Part shown: in pieces, positions 36,630-47,290 of the stretch
Position numbering within the stretch: the first letter of the stretch is position 1
Layout of the letters: the number at the start of each line of letters is the position of its first letter
Assembly (NCBI GenBank): GCA_015501605.1
Contig: JADNRZ010000033.1
Location: 124,001-188,000, forward strand
Source of the DNA: Panaeolus papilionaceus
Lineage: Eukaryota > Basidiomycota > Agaricomycetes > Agaricales
DNA length: 64,000 nt
Direction of reading: 5' to 3'
Notes under the pieces: model-generated
Database searches by the model: none
Told to the model about the DNA's origin: nothing
What the model saw: the letters and a program-made list of their open reading frames with translations, nothing else
Position numbers and translations under genes: made by a program

Positions 36630-38320
36630 CTGCAAACTGGCAGTCCGCTCGATACCATCAGGACTGCCAGATTGCAGTGGGCCTTTTGGCAGAGGGATTT
36701 CGTCGTAGGGGGGGGGGGGCAGGGGTTAGGGGGAGGGGGGGTGGGTATGGGGGGGTATGAGGAGCATATATGGGTGATTTTCCGGGGGTAGGAGGATGGG
36801 TAGGGGTGTTGGGGATAGGGGGGGAGGATGGGGGGATACTGGATAGGGGCTGATGGCTTATCTGGCTGGGTGGGGGTTGGGCAAATGTTGTCGGATAGAT
36901 ATGATATGGGTATGGGGGTGTAGAGAAAAAAATCAGGATCCCGGAATGGGTATTTTCGGGGTGGGGGGATCAGTGGTTGGCGAGCAATTAAGGAAATACA
37001 CTCTCAGAGCCAGACACAAATCAAAATAAATCGAAAAAATAATATAAATCGCAAATAGCGCGCTCATTTCTGCTCCAATTGGGCTGAAATTTTGAACGCA
37101 GCCTCCCGCATATGAACCCCATTGATCCTTAAAAAATATTTTTTTACATGGGTCACTAGAAAAGCCCCTATCTTTGGCCAAAATAGTATCCTGCTCCATA
37201 TTGCACTGCTCTGGGCACTATTTTGGGTGATCTATATATCGTTAGAAAGATATTTACAGCCTCTATAAGATCCCACCATCCGATCTGCCAAATTGTACCA
37301 GCAACCCAGCAGATGAGGTTCGCTTTTTCCGCTTTTTTAGCCCCTATTCCCCCTACTACAATTATTCCCTCAATATTGCATCGCTTTGTGCACCAATTGG
37401 GGGGGATATATATACCATTAGAAAGGTATACACTATATCTATCTATTCATGTGGTCCGATCTGCCAAATGTGGCCACAGAAGCAGCAGATCTGCTCTGGT
37501 TATTGTGCATTGATGAAATGAGCCCCTATTTACAAATCAAATCTTCGTCCTGATCAGGAATATTAGTGTGATGTCATTGATCCCATTTAATCTCATCAAT
37601 CCTCATTAATTAGCTTCGCTTTTTTGGGAAATTGGCATCACTGATCCGCTTTCAGGCACAAATGACATCACACTAATTAATATTCCTCTTCCACCATTAT
37701 TGCAGCATTTATTCCACCGCTTTTTTGGCACTTTTATATGGACATATCTATATCAATAGAAAGCTACAGCTGCCTAGTATTTGAATATGAATTTTATTTA
37801 TTTATTTTCTTGCAGGAGATCACCCAAAACAGCTCTGCTTTTTTGATAATCAATAGCCCCTATTTATTAATAGCATTATTACTGCTGCATTTTCCACCGC
37901 TTTTTTGGCTCTTTTTCTGCACACCATATATACCATTAGAAAGCTATAAGTGTCTAGTTTAAGAATTTATCCTTATATCATCACTATCCTCACTGGGGAC
38001 TGCACCATTCAATTTCGCTTTTTTGGTAATTAAATTAGCCCCTATCTTTAATTATATTTCTTTGTGCACCATTTGTATTTATTCCCTTTATTATTTTAAT
38101 TGACATATATATATCACTGGAAAGCTACAATTGCCTACTTTCAGAATATGAAAACAGAATGGAAATGTTGTGCTTGTGGATGGAGCAATTGCATTTCGCA
38201 TTTTGGGTACTAGAGCGTGGGAACACCCCTTGATCCTCCTTCTCCTCCTCCCCCTCCGCTTTTTTGGCTTCATTCCTCCACACCACCTGCAGCTACAAAC
38301 ATGAAACTTGGCACACCTTT
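36630..38320 (+). repeat. Left arm of foldback element
   Basis: Pairs with 38802-40490. G-rich at 36708-36970. Then there are imprecise 100-150 bp repeats, each with a GCTTTTTTGG-like word (about 37615, 37709, 37895, 38015, 38260) and a TAGAAAGCTAYA-like word. Confidence 0.85.
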
Positions 38321-38801
38321 ACATCTACTATATGTATATATAAATAATGTTGTTGTGGTATAGTAAATTGCAGAATCGTGTATTTTAAGCACTTCATATA
38401 TATATGGCTAATATTACAAATGTGGCTCAATATATCAGGTGGTGGGCAGGTTAGAACATTAAATATAGTTCATATGAACACATGGACAATGCTAGATATC
38501 TATATTTATAGTGAAATGGTAATGGATAAAGCCATAGGAGCACAGACTAACTGGAATATGCATTTTGCCAATTCTACAGGCATAGATATATATATACAAT
38601 GCACTTTCATTGGATTTCAGATCCCCAGTATGCAATAGTAATATAGCAATATCATTTACTGGCATACATCATACAGAAGCATTACATTTTGCTGCGCTTT
38701 TTTGAGAATCTAGGGGATTAGGTATTAATATGCCAATAGAATGCATAATACTGTGTATTTTAACTATTGGGCTGGTGAGAGGCATTCAATAATGTTTATA
38801 A
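38321..38801. other. AT-rich spacer between foldback arms
   Basis: 481 bp of unique, AT-rich sequence with many TATATA runs. No gene or motif is recognised apart from one GCGCTTTTTTGAG word near 38697. Confidence 0.7.
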
Positions 38802-40490
38802 AAAGGTGTGCCAAGTTTCATGTTTGTAGCTGCAGGTGGTGTGGAGGAATGAAGCCAAAAAAGCGGAGGGGGGAGGAGGAGAAGGAGGATCAAGGGGTGT
38901 TCCCACGCTCTAGTACCCAAAATGCGAAATGCAATTGCTCCATCCACAAGCACAACATTTCCATTCTGTTTTCATATTCTGAAAGTAGGCAATTGTAGCT
39001 TTCCAGTGATATATATATGTCAATTAAAATAATAAAGGGAATAAATACAAATGGTGCACAAAGAAATATAATTAAAGATAGGGGCTAATTTAATTACCAA
39101 AAAGCGAAATTGAATGGTGCAGTCCCCAGTGAGGATAGTGATGATATAAGGATAAATTCTTAAACTAGACACTTATAGCTTTCTAATGGTATATATGGTG
39201 TGCAGAAAAAGAGCCAAAAAAGCGGTGGAAAATGCAGCAGTAATAATGCTATTAATAAATAGGGGCTATTGATTATCAAAAAAGCAGAGCTGTTTTGGGT
39301 GATCTCCTGCAAGAAAATAAATAAATAAAATTCATATTCAAATACTAGGCAGCTGTAGCTTTCTATTGATATAGATATGTCCATATAAAAGTGCCAAAAA
39401 AGCGGTGGAATAAATGCTGCAATAATGGTGGAAGAGGAATATTAATTAGTGTGATGTCATTTGTGCCTGAAAGCGGATCAGTGATGCCAATTTCCCAAAA
39501 AAGCGAAGCTAATTAATGAGGATTGATGAGATTAAATGGGATCAATGACATCACACTAATATTCCTGATCAGGACGAAGATTTGATTTGTAAATAGGGGC
39601 TCATTTCATCAATGCACAATAACCAGAGCAGATCTGCTGCTTCTGTGGCCACATTTGGCAGATCGGACCACATGAATAGATAGATATAGTGTATACCTTT
39701 CTAATGGTATATATATCCCCCCCAATTGGTGCACAAAGCGATGCAATATTGAGGGAATAATTGTAGTAGGGGGAATAGGGGCTAAAAAAGCGGAAAAAGC
39801 GAACCTCATCTGCTGGGTTGCTGGTACAATTTGGCAGATCGGATGGTGGGATCTTATAGAGGCTGTAAATATCTTTCTAACGATATATAGATCACCCAAA
39901 ATAGTGCCCAGAGCAGTGCAATATGGAGCAGGATACTATTTTGGCCAAAGATAGGGGCTTTTCTAGTGACCCATGTAAAAAAATATTTTTTAAGGATCAA
40001 TGGGGTTCATATGCGGGAGGCTGCGTTCAAAATTTCAGCCCAATTGGAGCAGAAATGAGCGCGCTATTTGCGATTTATATTATTTTTTCGATTTATTTTG
40101 ATTTGTGTCTGGCTCTGAGAGTGTATTTCCTTAATTGCTCGCCAACCACTGATCCCCCCACCCCGAAAATACCCATTCCGGGATCCTGATTTTTTTCTCT
40201 ACACCCCCATACCCATATCATATCTATCCGACAACATTTGCCCAACCCCCACCCAGCCAGATAAGCCATCAGCCCCTATCCAGTATCCCCCCATCCTCCC
40301 CCCTATCCCCAACACCCCTACCCATCCTCCTACCCCCGGAAAATCACCCATATATGCTCCTCATACCCCCCCATACCCACCCCCCTCCCCCTAACCCCTG
40401 CCCCCCCCCCCTTACGACGAAATCCCTCTGCCAAAAGGCCCACTGCAATCTGGCAGTCCTGATGGTATCGAGCGGACTGCCAGTTTGCAG
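38802..40490 (-). repeat. Right arm of foldback element
   Basis: Inverted copy of 36630-38320. C-rich near 40150-40411. It contains the complementary CCAAAAAAGCGG words. Confidence 0.85.
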
Positions 40491-40603
40491 TCTCTGATGT
40501 GTTCAAGTGGCCTCTACAGGTGCCTCGTTCTCCTACGCTTTGTTGGGCTTTCCCAGTTGCACCAATGACGCCAACCCCACTGCAAGCACTATGAAACCCG
40601 CAG

Positions 40604-40840
40604 TTGGCGCCCTCAGTTAGTACCAGATTGGGTTCCAAGGATGGACCAACAGCCCAATCATCTACTGGGCAGGAAACAGGTACCACTGATCTTGAGACCG
40701 CCGCGGACGATTCTGAACCAATGGATGTTGATGAACCACAATCTGTTCCCACAGATAGGACTCATGCAAGGCAATGTGCTGCTGAAAAAGCGGTGCGTGG
40801 GGCTAAACAGGGAAGAGGCCGCGGCAGAGGGGGAGCTTAG
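40604..40840 (+). pseudogene. Probable C-terminal fragment of the interrupted Cys-cluster gene
   Basis: A 78-codon open stretch ending in a Gly/Arg-rich tail (GRGRGRGGA). It includes MDVDEPQSVPTDR and sits just beyond the foldback element on the same strand as the interrupted gene. It has no ATG in frame at its start and follows acceptor-like CAG sites, so it is most likely a terminal exon. The exact join to the upstream part is unresolved. Confidence 0.45.
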
Positions 40841-41106
40841 GGCCTGATATTTCGTTTGTGCTCTACACATATTTTGGATTTTTTGGACTTTAGTTGCATA
40901 CCTGATACACTCGATTTTGGACTTTTACATGCATGATTTTGGACTGTTGCTTCATATCTTTTTACTATTTTTGTTACCTTTTGGACACTTGTTACTTGTA
41001 TTTCTTGTTGGACTTTTTATTTGATTGACACTTGTTGAATGGAGTTCCATATATATGACATTTGAATTCAGGAAAAGAGCAATAAATTGTACGAATGGGT
41101 GACAAG

Positions 41107-43251
41107 CTAAAGGGTACTGGTTATGTTGCTCACAATGACAGGAACTTTGCTCGGAGTCTTGTGAGTGCAATGACCCCGCGGATGATCATTCTCCATAGGC
41201 TGAGAGGCTTGCTCAATCCCGCGGGCTGGCGGTGTTTGTGTATCTGTGATAGGAGATGATCCCCCCGCGGCAGGGCTCAACATTTTCTCTTTGACCTTTC
41301 GAGGTCGTTTCACACTCTCAATAGGTGTAATGAGATGGCTCTTTGTGCCTATTATTCTAGCCAGCGTTAACCGCTCTTCTTCCTTGTTTATGGGTGTGAC
41401 TTCGGTAGGCATTGGTCCAGTTGTCGTTGACCCATGAGTCTCTGCAGGCAATACCACTGTGAGATCATTTGCTGCATTTCCCATGGCGCTGTTCGAAGAT
41501 AATGTCAGTGTATCCCGTGGCCTTGTCATGGTATGAGGAGTCGGTTTCACAAGCTTGTTTGGGAGGAGCAGGTTTGGAGAGCTGAGGGGGGGTCCTGGAT
41601 ATCGCTATAGAATTGTGCCACTTGGGTTATCGTCCTCTTTGTGAGCTTTGCTGTGTGTTTGGAGAAATCGGAAAGAGTGCTGCAGTCCGAGGTGATCCTG
41701 ACAGGTGGTAACATGTTCAAAGAATGTATTAATGATCCCTTGATTTGTGTTCTGTGCATCCTTCAACTTTCCAATGAGGTCTGTTGTTACATATGCTTCG
41801 TGGAAAAATTCATGTGGATTGTTGTTGAGAGCTGTCCAGGGAACCGGTGTTTGATCACCACATCCACCGCGGGCCAAATCTGAACACCCAAACAAATCAG
41901 TGTGAGACCATCAATAAATGAGTACGTGTATACCAATATACTCACCATAGTGGGCTTTCATAAACTTGGCATAGTACTTGTTTTGTAACCTCTTATTGAG
42001 ATTTGATGGCCATGGTGATGGTAAAATAGGAAAACCTTCTTCGGTGATCTTCACAGTTCCGTCCATTGCACTGTCTCGGAGCTGACTTGCTGCAAGCCGA
42101 TAATGAGCTAAACAGGCTTCGTCTGACTCTGTGATTGAAGTGGAGGGTGGGGTATTGCCAGGTTCCGCCGCAGCGGAAGATGATCCGTCTGCAGCATGAG
42201 GTTGTGATTTGTCCTTCTGAGTGACCGACATTCGACTTTTTATGGATAATAATTTTTGCACGTATTTTTCAAAGACATTTGCCAAATTGTTCAACTCGTT
42301 AGGGAACGTATCCTCAAAGGATTTTGTGTTCATGCCTAAAAGTTCCCTGGTGTGGTCGTGGCTACAACTCATCAACTTCATATCCGCCGCACCGGACTAT
42401 GATAAAAACTTACAATTGAATATGAGTCTGACCCTCTTGATCCATGAAGACGGACACTTGTATGGACAGTGTTCCCATCTCTATGTGCTGTAAATGAGCC
42501 GCCTGCTGCATGCATTGGTTGCATCATTTCATGTAGATCCTGTGGTTGTAGCCTGAATTAGTAGCTTCTTCAATTGAAGTATTCAACAATGTATACCTTT
42601 CCTTGACTTCAGGTGTGTACCCAACAATCTTCGCTTCTTCAATTTTATCCTCCAAGTCCTGAAGCTCTTCGTTGTTCATATCCTGCAAAATGTTCCTCAC
42701 TGCTTGATGGCGGTGTTTTGATATCAACCCCGTCGTCAACTCCTCATCCTCTTCCAACATTCCGCGGATTTTCGTAATGACTGCCTTCCGCTCTGTATTG
42801 TAGATGTAGTTTGATTTTGTGATCCTCAGCGAAGGGGCCTTCAGTGGCGCCATTGCGATGACTGAGTGCCAGTTTTTGCGAATGTAATTTTTGATCAACT
42901 GTGAGCGCCTGCCATCACTGTCAGACAAGCTTTCAAATTTATGTTTTTCAGATGACTGACCTCATCCCACTTTTCAACTATCCCATCGGGTTCCACAATG
43001 TGATCGGTCAAGCCTTTCCCCCTCCAATAGGCCTGTAGTCTAGGATTGACATGGTTCTCGATGTAGTGTCGCTGGCCCACATAGTTCTTTCCAGGCATTG
43101 ATCGATAAGCACCCTTCAAGTCATATATAAGCTCGCGCTCCTCCACGGTGAAGTGTTTAGCATCACGATGTGGTTTTCTGCGCTTGGGTTTCCGAGATGG
43201 GGGTTTGATTGGTGCTTTCTTGCGAAGTGGTGAGGTTGATAGTCGTGACAT
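41107..43251 (-). CDS. KDZ-element gene, unrecognised multi-exon protein
   Basis: Function unknown. Exon 1 is 43251-42961 (97 codons, starting MSRLSTSPLRKK, basic N-terminus). Intron 42899-42960 follows in phase 0. The next exon continues LIKNYIRKNWHSVIAMAP and contains a charged helical stretch (MNNEELQDLEDKIEEAK). A short 44-bp intron (GTATAC to TTCAG) keeps the frame into a Gly/Ser-rich segment. Later exons hold HDHTRELLGMNTKSFEDTF and, after a GTGAGT-to-TTCAG intron near 41880-41945, DLARGGCGDQTPVPWTALNN. The last exons end at 41107. One junction near 42380 is not resolved. Its start lies 170 bp from the divergent transposase start, suggesting shared control. Proteins of this layout accompany KDZ transposases in mushrooms, as far as I recall, but I cannot name a domain. 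Confidence 0.6.
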
Positions 43252-43420
43252 GGGAATAAGAAGGGTATGTTGTGCAAAATGAACTGCACCCACCATATCT
43301 ATGATATTGTGGCCATCTACAATTGGGTGGACATAGGGTGGTGATTGATATATTTAGACATTAGACATTACCCATCTATGGAATGTGAGGTTGTCTTTCT
43401 GTCTAACCATCATCTGCACA
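43252..43420. promoter_or_regulatory. Probable bidirectional promoter of the KDZ element
   Basis: 169 bp separate the divergent ATGs of the minus-strand cargo gene (43251) and the transposase (43421). A GGTGATTGATATATTTAG stretch near 43350 is the only TATA-like sequence. The region is inferred from geometry alone. Confidence 0.45.
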
Positions 43421-46400
43421 ATGGACACCCTTCAAGATGCTCCAGATCCCCACAAAAAGCCTTGCAAGACAGGAGCAAAACCAAGGCCCAAACCTTCAAC
43501 AGGACCTCAATTGAGGAAAACAACTACAAAGACAAATGCCGATGGCTCTCAATCAGCAGTCACACAGCCCATTGATTTCACCAAACGTCGGTTGGAGATA
43601 CAGGAGGAACAAAAGCGTGCACCCAAAAGGAAGCTTGAAGATGTGCTGAATGAGTTAGACGAGGGTTACGAGGCAGGTGCCACAGTCTCTGCCTTACCTT
43701 CTGGCAGACAGGCAGGTCATGATTCTTCTACTGCTGGCCCAAGCATGATCCCTACAATGGGTTACTATGGGACACACGAAAATAGTTCGATGTTTGACAT
43801 GGGAAGTCACTGGCCATTTCGCCCAGCCAATATGGACGCCTTTGAGCTGCAGTTTGCCCAAGGACATGTGCCGTTGGGGTTTGAGCTCGATCGAGCACCT
43901 ATTCCCACCGCTGCGGAAGACGAATCCGAGGAGGCGGACAATATGCGTTTTGCTGATGCAAGAGCCGAGGAGCCAGAATTGGGGTCATCGAACCAGGTAT
44001 GTGTCCCACCCCATACTGTGCTCAGAAAATATGTATTCTGAAAACTTTGCCAAGAAACTCACACAAACAGAGTACATTGAGGAATTCACGTCGCCTGTGG
44101 ATACAATATTGCCTGTGCTGTTGTCCAGTGAATATCTCAATTCCAACCAGAGGCTCTGCGGAGAATGCTCATCACAGGGTATATGGCACTGTTCAACGTG
44201 CTTTGACAGTAACATGTACTGTTGGGGGTGTATACGCAAACGACATATGGCAAATCCATTGCATCACATTCAGTGCTGGCTTGGAGATCATTTTCGTTCT
44301 GCCGCACTTTGGGAAGTTGGGGTTTACTTTGCTGTGCCACATCATTCCAAGTCCCTCAGAGACAATTGCAACAAGAGACAACAGAACATCCTCAGAATGG
44401 AACAACTGGAGAAAGACAAGGACATGGAGGAATCTAGTCTTTTGATGCGAGGGAGGTTCCCAAATGCACCAATCAAGGTGCCTGACTCAGATGAAGCCAT
44501 GATCGTAGAAGACAATGAATCCTCCAATGCGCTCAGTGATGAAGATTTTGAAAAGGAGATGGAAACTGCATATCGTGCATACAAGGATCGGGGACGAACC
44601 GCAGAGTCGTCCGCCCCCGCAGGAAAGGATCTCTTGGAACCTGATGTTCAGCAACAGGAACAGAAATCAGACCTCAAACGAGTTGTACACACCAATGGCA
44701 TCCATTACCTTCATATCGTATCCTGTGATTGCCAGGGAGAGGCTGAGCACCTGGCAGACTTGGTTGCATTTTCCATCCTTCCAGCTTCCTTTAAGCAGCC
44801 GAAAACGTTTTTCACAACACAGATGCTCGATTACAGCCGTTTGTGCAATCTCGAACTGAAATGTTCGTATTACCAGTTTCATCAGCTGCTCCGTCGCCTT
44901 ACCCACCCGCTGGCTCCTGCGCTTGTAAAAAGTCTCTACCATGAATTCCACTGGATGTGCCACATATGGCGATGGATGAAAAAGCTAAAATGGGCTGGCT
45001 TGCGACTGGACAGGAAAGCAGGAAATCCCACTAGTGGCCAGTTTACGGTTTTCTGCTCGGCCTGCCCTCAGCCTGGTATCAACATTCCCGACAACTGGCA
45101 TGAAGAGCCCGACGCAGCGGTTTACAGACGAACTTTTGTCGCAGATGGTAATTTCAAGGCAGATCACGTGGAATACAACGGAAAGGATGCACCACTCTAT
45201 GACAGACATGGAATGATGCCGAACAGTTCAGAATATCAATCTTATTTGAAGCAGGCAAATCATGCTCCGATGGTGAGTGAAAATAATATTCTTTTCCGCG
45301 GGCTAACCCAATCCTGTCATGCAGAGAGCGCCGTGCGATAACAGTTTCCGCGCAATCGACAAAGCCCTCGTGATGCAGAAAGGATGTGATGTTATTGGTG
45401 TTGTTGGTGTAGCTTGTGCTCGACATGGTTGTTACTGTCCAAACACATTAGTCAATTTGCAGAAGGGTGAACAGCAAAAGAATGTTGACTATGCATTTGT
45501 CAAAGCCCTCCAACATACTCATGTCGACGTCAGGCAGAAGGTGACCATCATATATGACATCACCTGCCAATACTCGATCCACCTCCGTGCACGTATCGAC
45601 GAATTGCTTTCCGCGGGAGTTCCGAATCTGCGGGAACTTGTCATTGATCATGCAATTGGCCTTTTCCATGTGCATGATCATAAGGATGAATGTTTCTTTC
45701 GCTTCTCTCCAACATTTATTCCTGGACTTGGCACAGTGGCAGGGGAAATACTTGAATCCCTCTGGGCAGCGCTCAATGAAATTTCCATCGCTGTACGGAC
45801 GTCAGGACCTGCGTTCTGCATGGAAATGTTGGATGACCACACCAACGACTCCAACCACAAAAAGATTTTGAACATGCCTCTATCTTTGGCTGATAGCTTT
45901 CGTGAGGCTATCAAGAGCATGTCCAAACACAGTGAAATCTTTGACGAAATCAACAGTCGGGCGAAAGATCTAGGATATTCACAGAAATGGCTAGAGGATA
46001 TCAACCATGCAGAAGCAACTTGACATGAAAATCCTAAGGTCATGGACATTTACGGCGCGGACCCAGCAATCGTGAACTCTAATCCAGTCCCGCGGGAACC
46101 ACCTTCATCGCCGAATAGCCCCATACACCTCTATCTGGATTTGGTATTGCACACTGAAGAGAGACAGTGAGTTGAAGATATATTTATCTGTTCATTTTGA
46201 TTCATAGGTTTCATTGTAGAATGGAACTCCACCTCCGTGTTAAGCACGCTGGGAAATCCGCTTCGGAAGAGGATATGAATATCATAGAATCAGGCCGTCA
46301 AGCAGTGCTGGAATCGATTTTGGCACTTAAACCTTTGGAGGTGGCGGCTGGTATACAACCATTACGAGTTGATATTGTGCCCAATGAGGGCCTGCAAGAT

Positions 46401-47220
46401 ATAACTCTACCAGAAAATCACATTCTACTGCTACCATCCAAGGGCAACGTACAACCTGGCTACGTGGCGGACGAAGCCCAATTACGAGAGGATCAAGCAA
46501 ACCGACATCTCAAGCAAATCCGCAAGCTCATTGTGGAAAAGTCCCTTCACTTCACAAATTTCCTACAAAATGCAAACAAGCGTGCAATACAAACAAGGTC
46601 ACGCCGCAGAGTCAATGACATTGCACACCTTCTGGACTACCATTGCAAGGTCTACAATCACTCCTGCAAAGTCATAGAGGACCTCAACCCACAATCTTCT
46701 GTACTGAAGGCTCCAAGACCCCTTCAATGCAGTGATCTCAATTCAAGTTCGGCATTGCTTCTTCCCAATGAAAGGGGTTCAACTAAAATTGTGCTTTCTC
46801 TGTCCTGGATTTGGTGTTCAAGGGTGATTCAGCAGACCGGAATGGCACCACCTACTGGTGACACTTCTGACAACCCTGAGGCAGTGAAAGAATGTAAGTG
46901 TTTATAATCCGCCGCCGCGGCCTATTCATTAATTTTTCAAAGTTTTACGTGTTCATTGGCTTCGAGCGAGGGCCCTATCACAACAGTGGGGAGAAGAAGT
47001 TAAGCTACTCTACCATGAAATGGAATGGACGGTCAGATATTTTCTCTATCACATGAAATTGTGGAGGGATTTCGCAACATCACATGGGGAAGTTCCCCCT
47101 GCCACGGCATACGCACGTCGGAAACATGATTCATATTTGCGCCTTGCTGTTGAAGTAGCCGTCTTGTTTACAGAATCTAGTATGCAGTATCAATCGCCAT
47201 TTTTTACCAAAACAAAATGA
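43421..47220 (+). CDS. KDZ transposase with CxC2-type Cys cluster, one in-frame TGA
   Basis: Transposase of the Kyakuja-Dileera-Zisupton superfamily, catalysing element mobility. Exons are 43421-43996, 44073-45272, 45325-46166, 46208-46893 and 46943-47220; together 3582 nt, 1193 codons in one frame. The Cys cluster (LCGECSSQGIWHC, CSTCF, YCWGCIRKRH) is at about residues 220-262. Core motifs are DGNF (D550), YDITCQY (D670) and ESLWA (E736) with the DIDHAIG-like VIDHAIGLFHVHDH before it. The C-terminal region is helical and charged. A TGA at 46021-46023 (codon 825) cuts the frame after the catalytic core; sequence after it stays open and in phase, so the break is probably recent. I chose ATG 43421 (CACAATGG) over an in-frame ATG at 43385. 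Functional status is therefore doubtful. Confidence 0.9.
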
Positions 47221-47290
47221 CAATTTGGTTACACTCAAAAGAAGCATTGCATAATTTGACAGATACATTAGACATATAGGACTGAGTTGA

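Larger units (their letters stand above)
36630..40490. mobile_element. 3.9-kb foldback (near-perfect palindrome) element inside the KDZ element
   Basis: Two arms of about 1,690 bp (36630-38320 and 38802-40490) are inverted copies with only a few differences, mainly 1-bp length changes in G/C runs, around a 481-bp AT-rich spacer. The termini read CTGCAAACTGGCAGTCC. The arms begin with a G-rich tract and then hold degenerate repeats with CGCTTTTTTGG and TTAGAAAG words. No protein gene is evident; open frames appear twice only because of the palindrome. It interrupts a KDZ cargo gene and lacks the CCGCGG hexamers of its host, so it is probably a separate, later insertion. I could not define a target duplication. 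Confidence 0.85.

Noticed and set aside
36933..40189. Paired open frames in the foldback arms (for example 36933-37199 and 39923-40189)
   Set aside because: Each occurs twice as a by-product of the palindrome. The compositions are low-complexity or AT-driven and there is no domain.
40841..41106. Possible small gene between the Cys-cluster gene fragment and the next cargo gene
   Set aside because: Only short frames in a T-rich stretch; it fits converging 3' untranslated regions.
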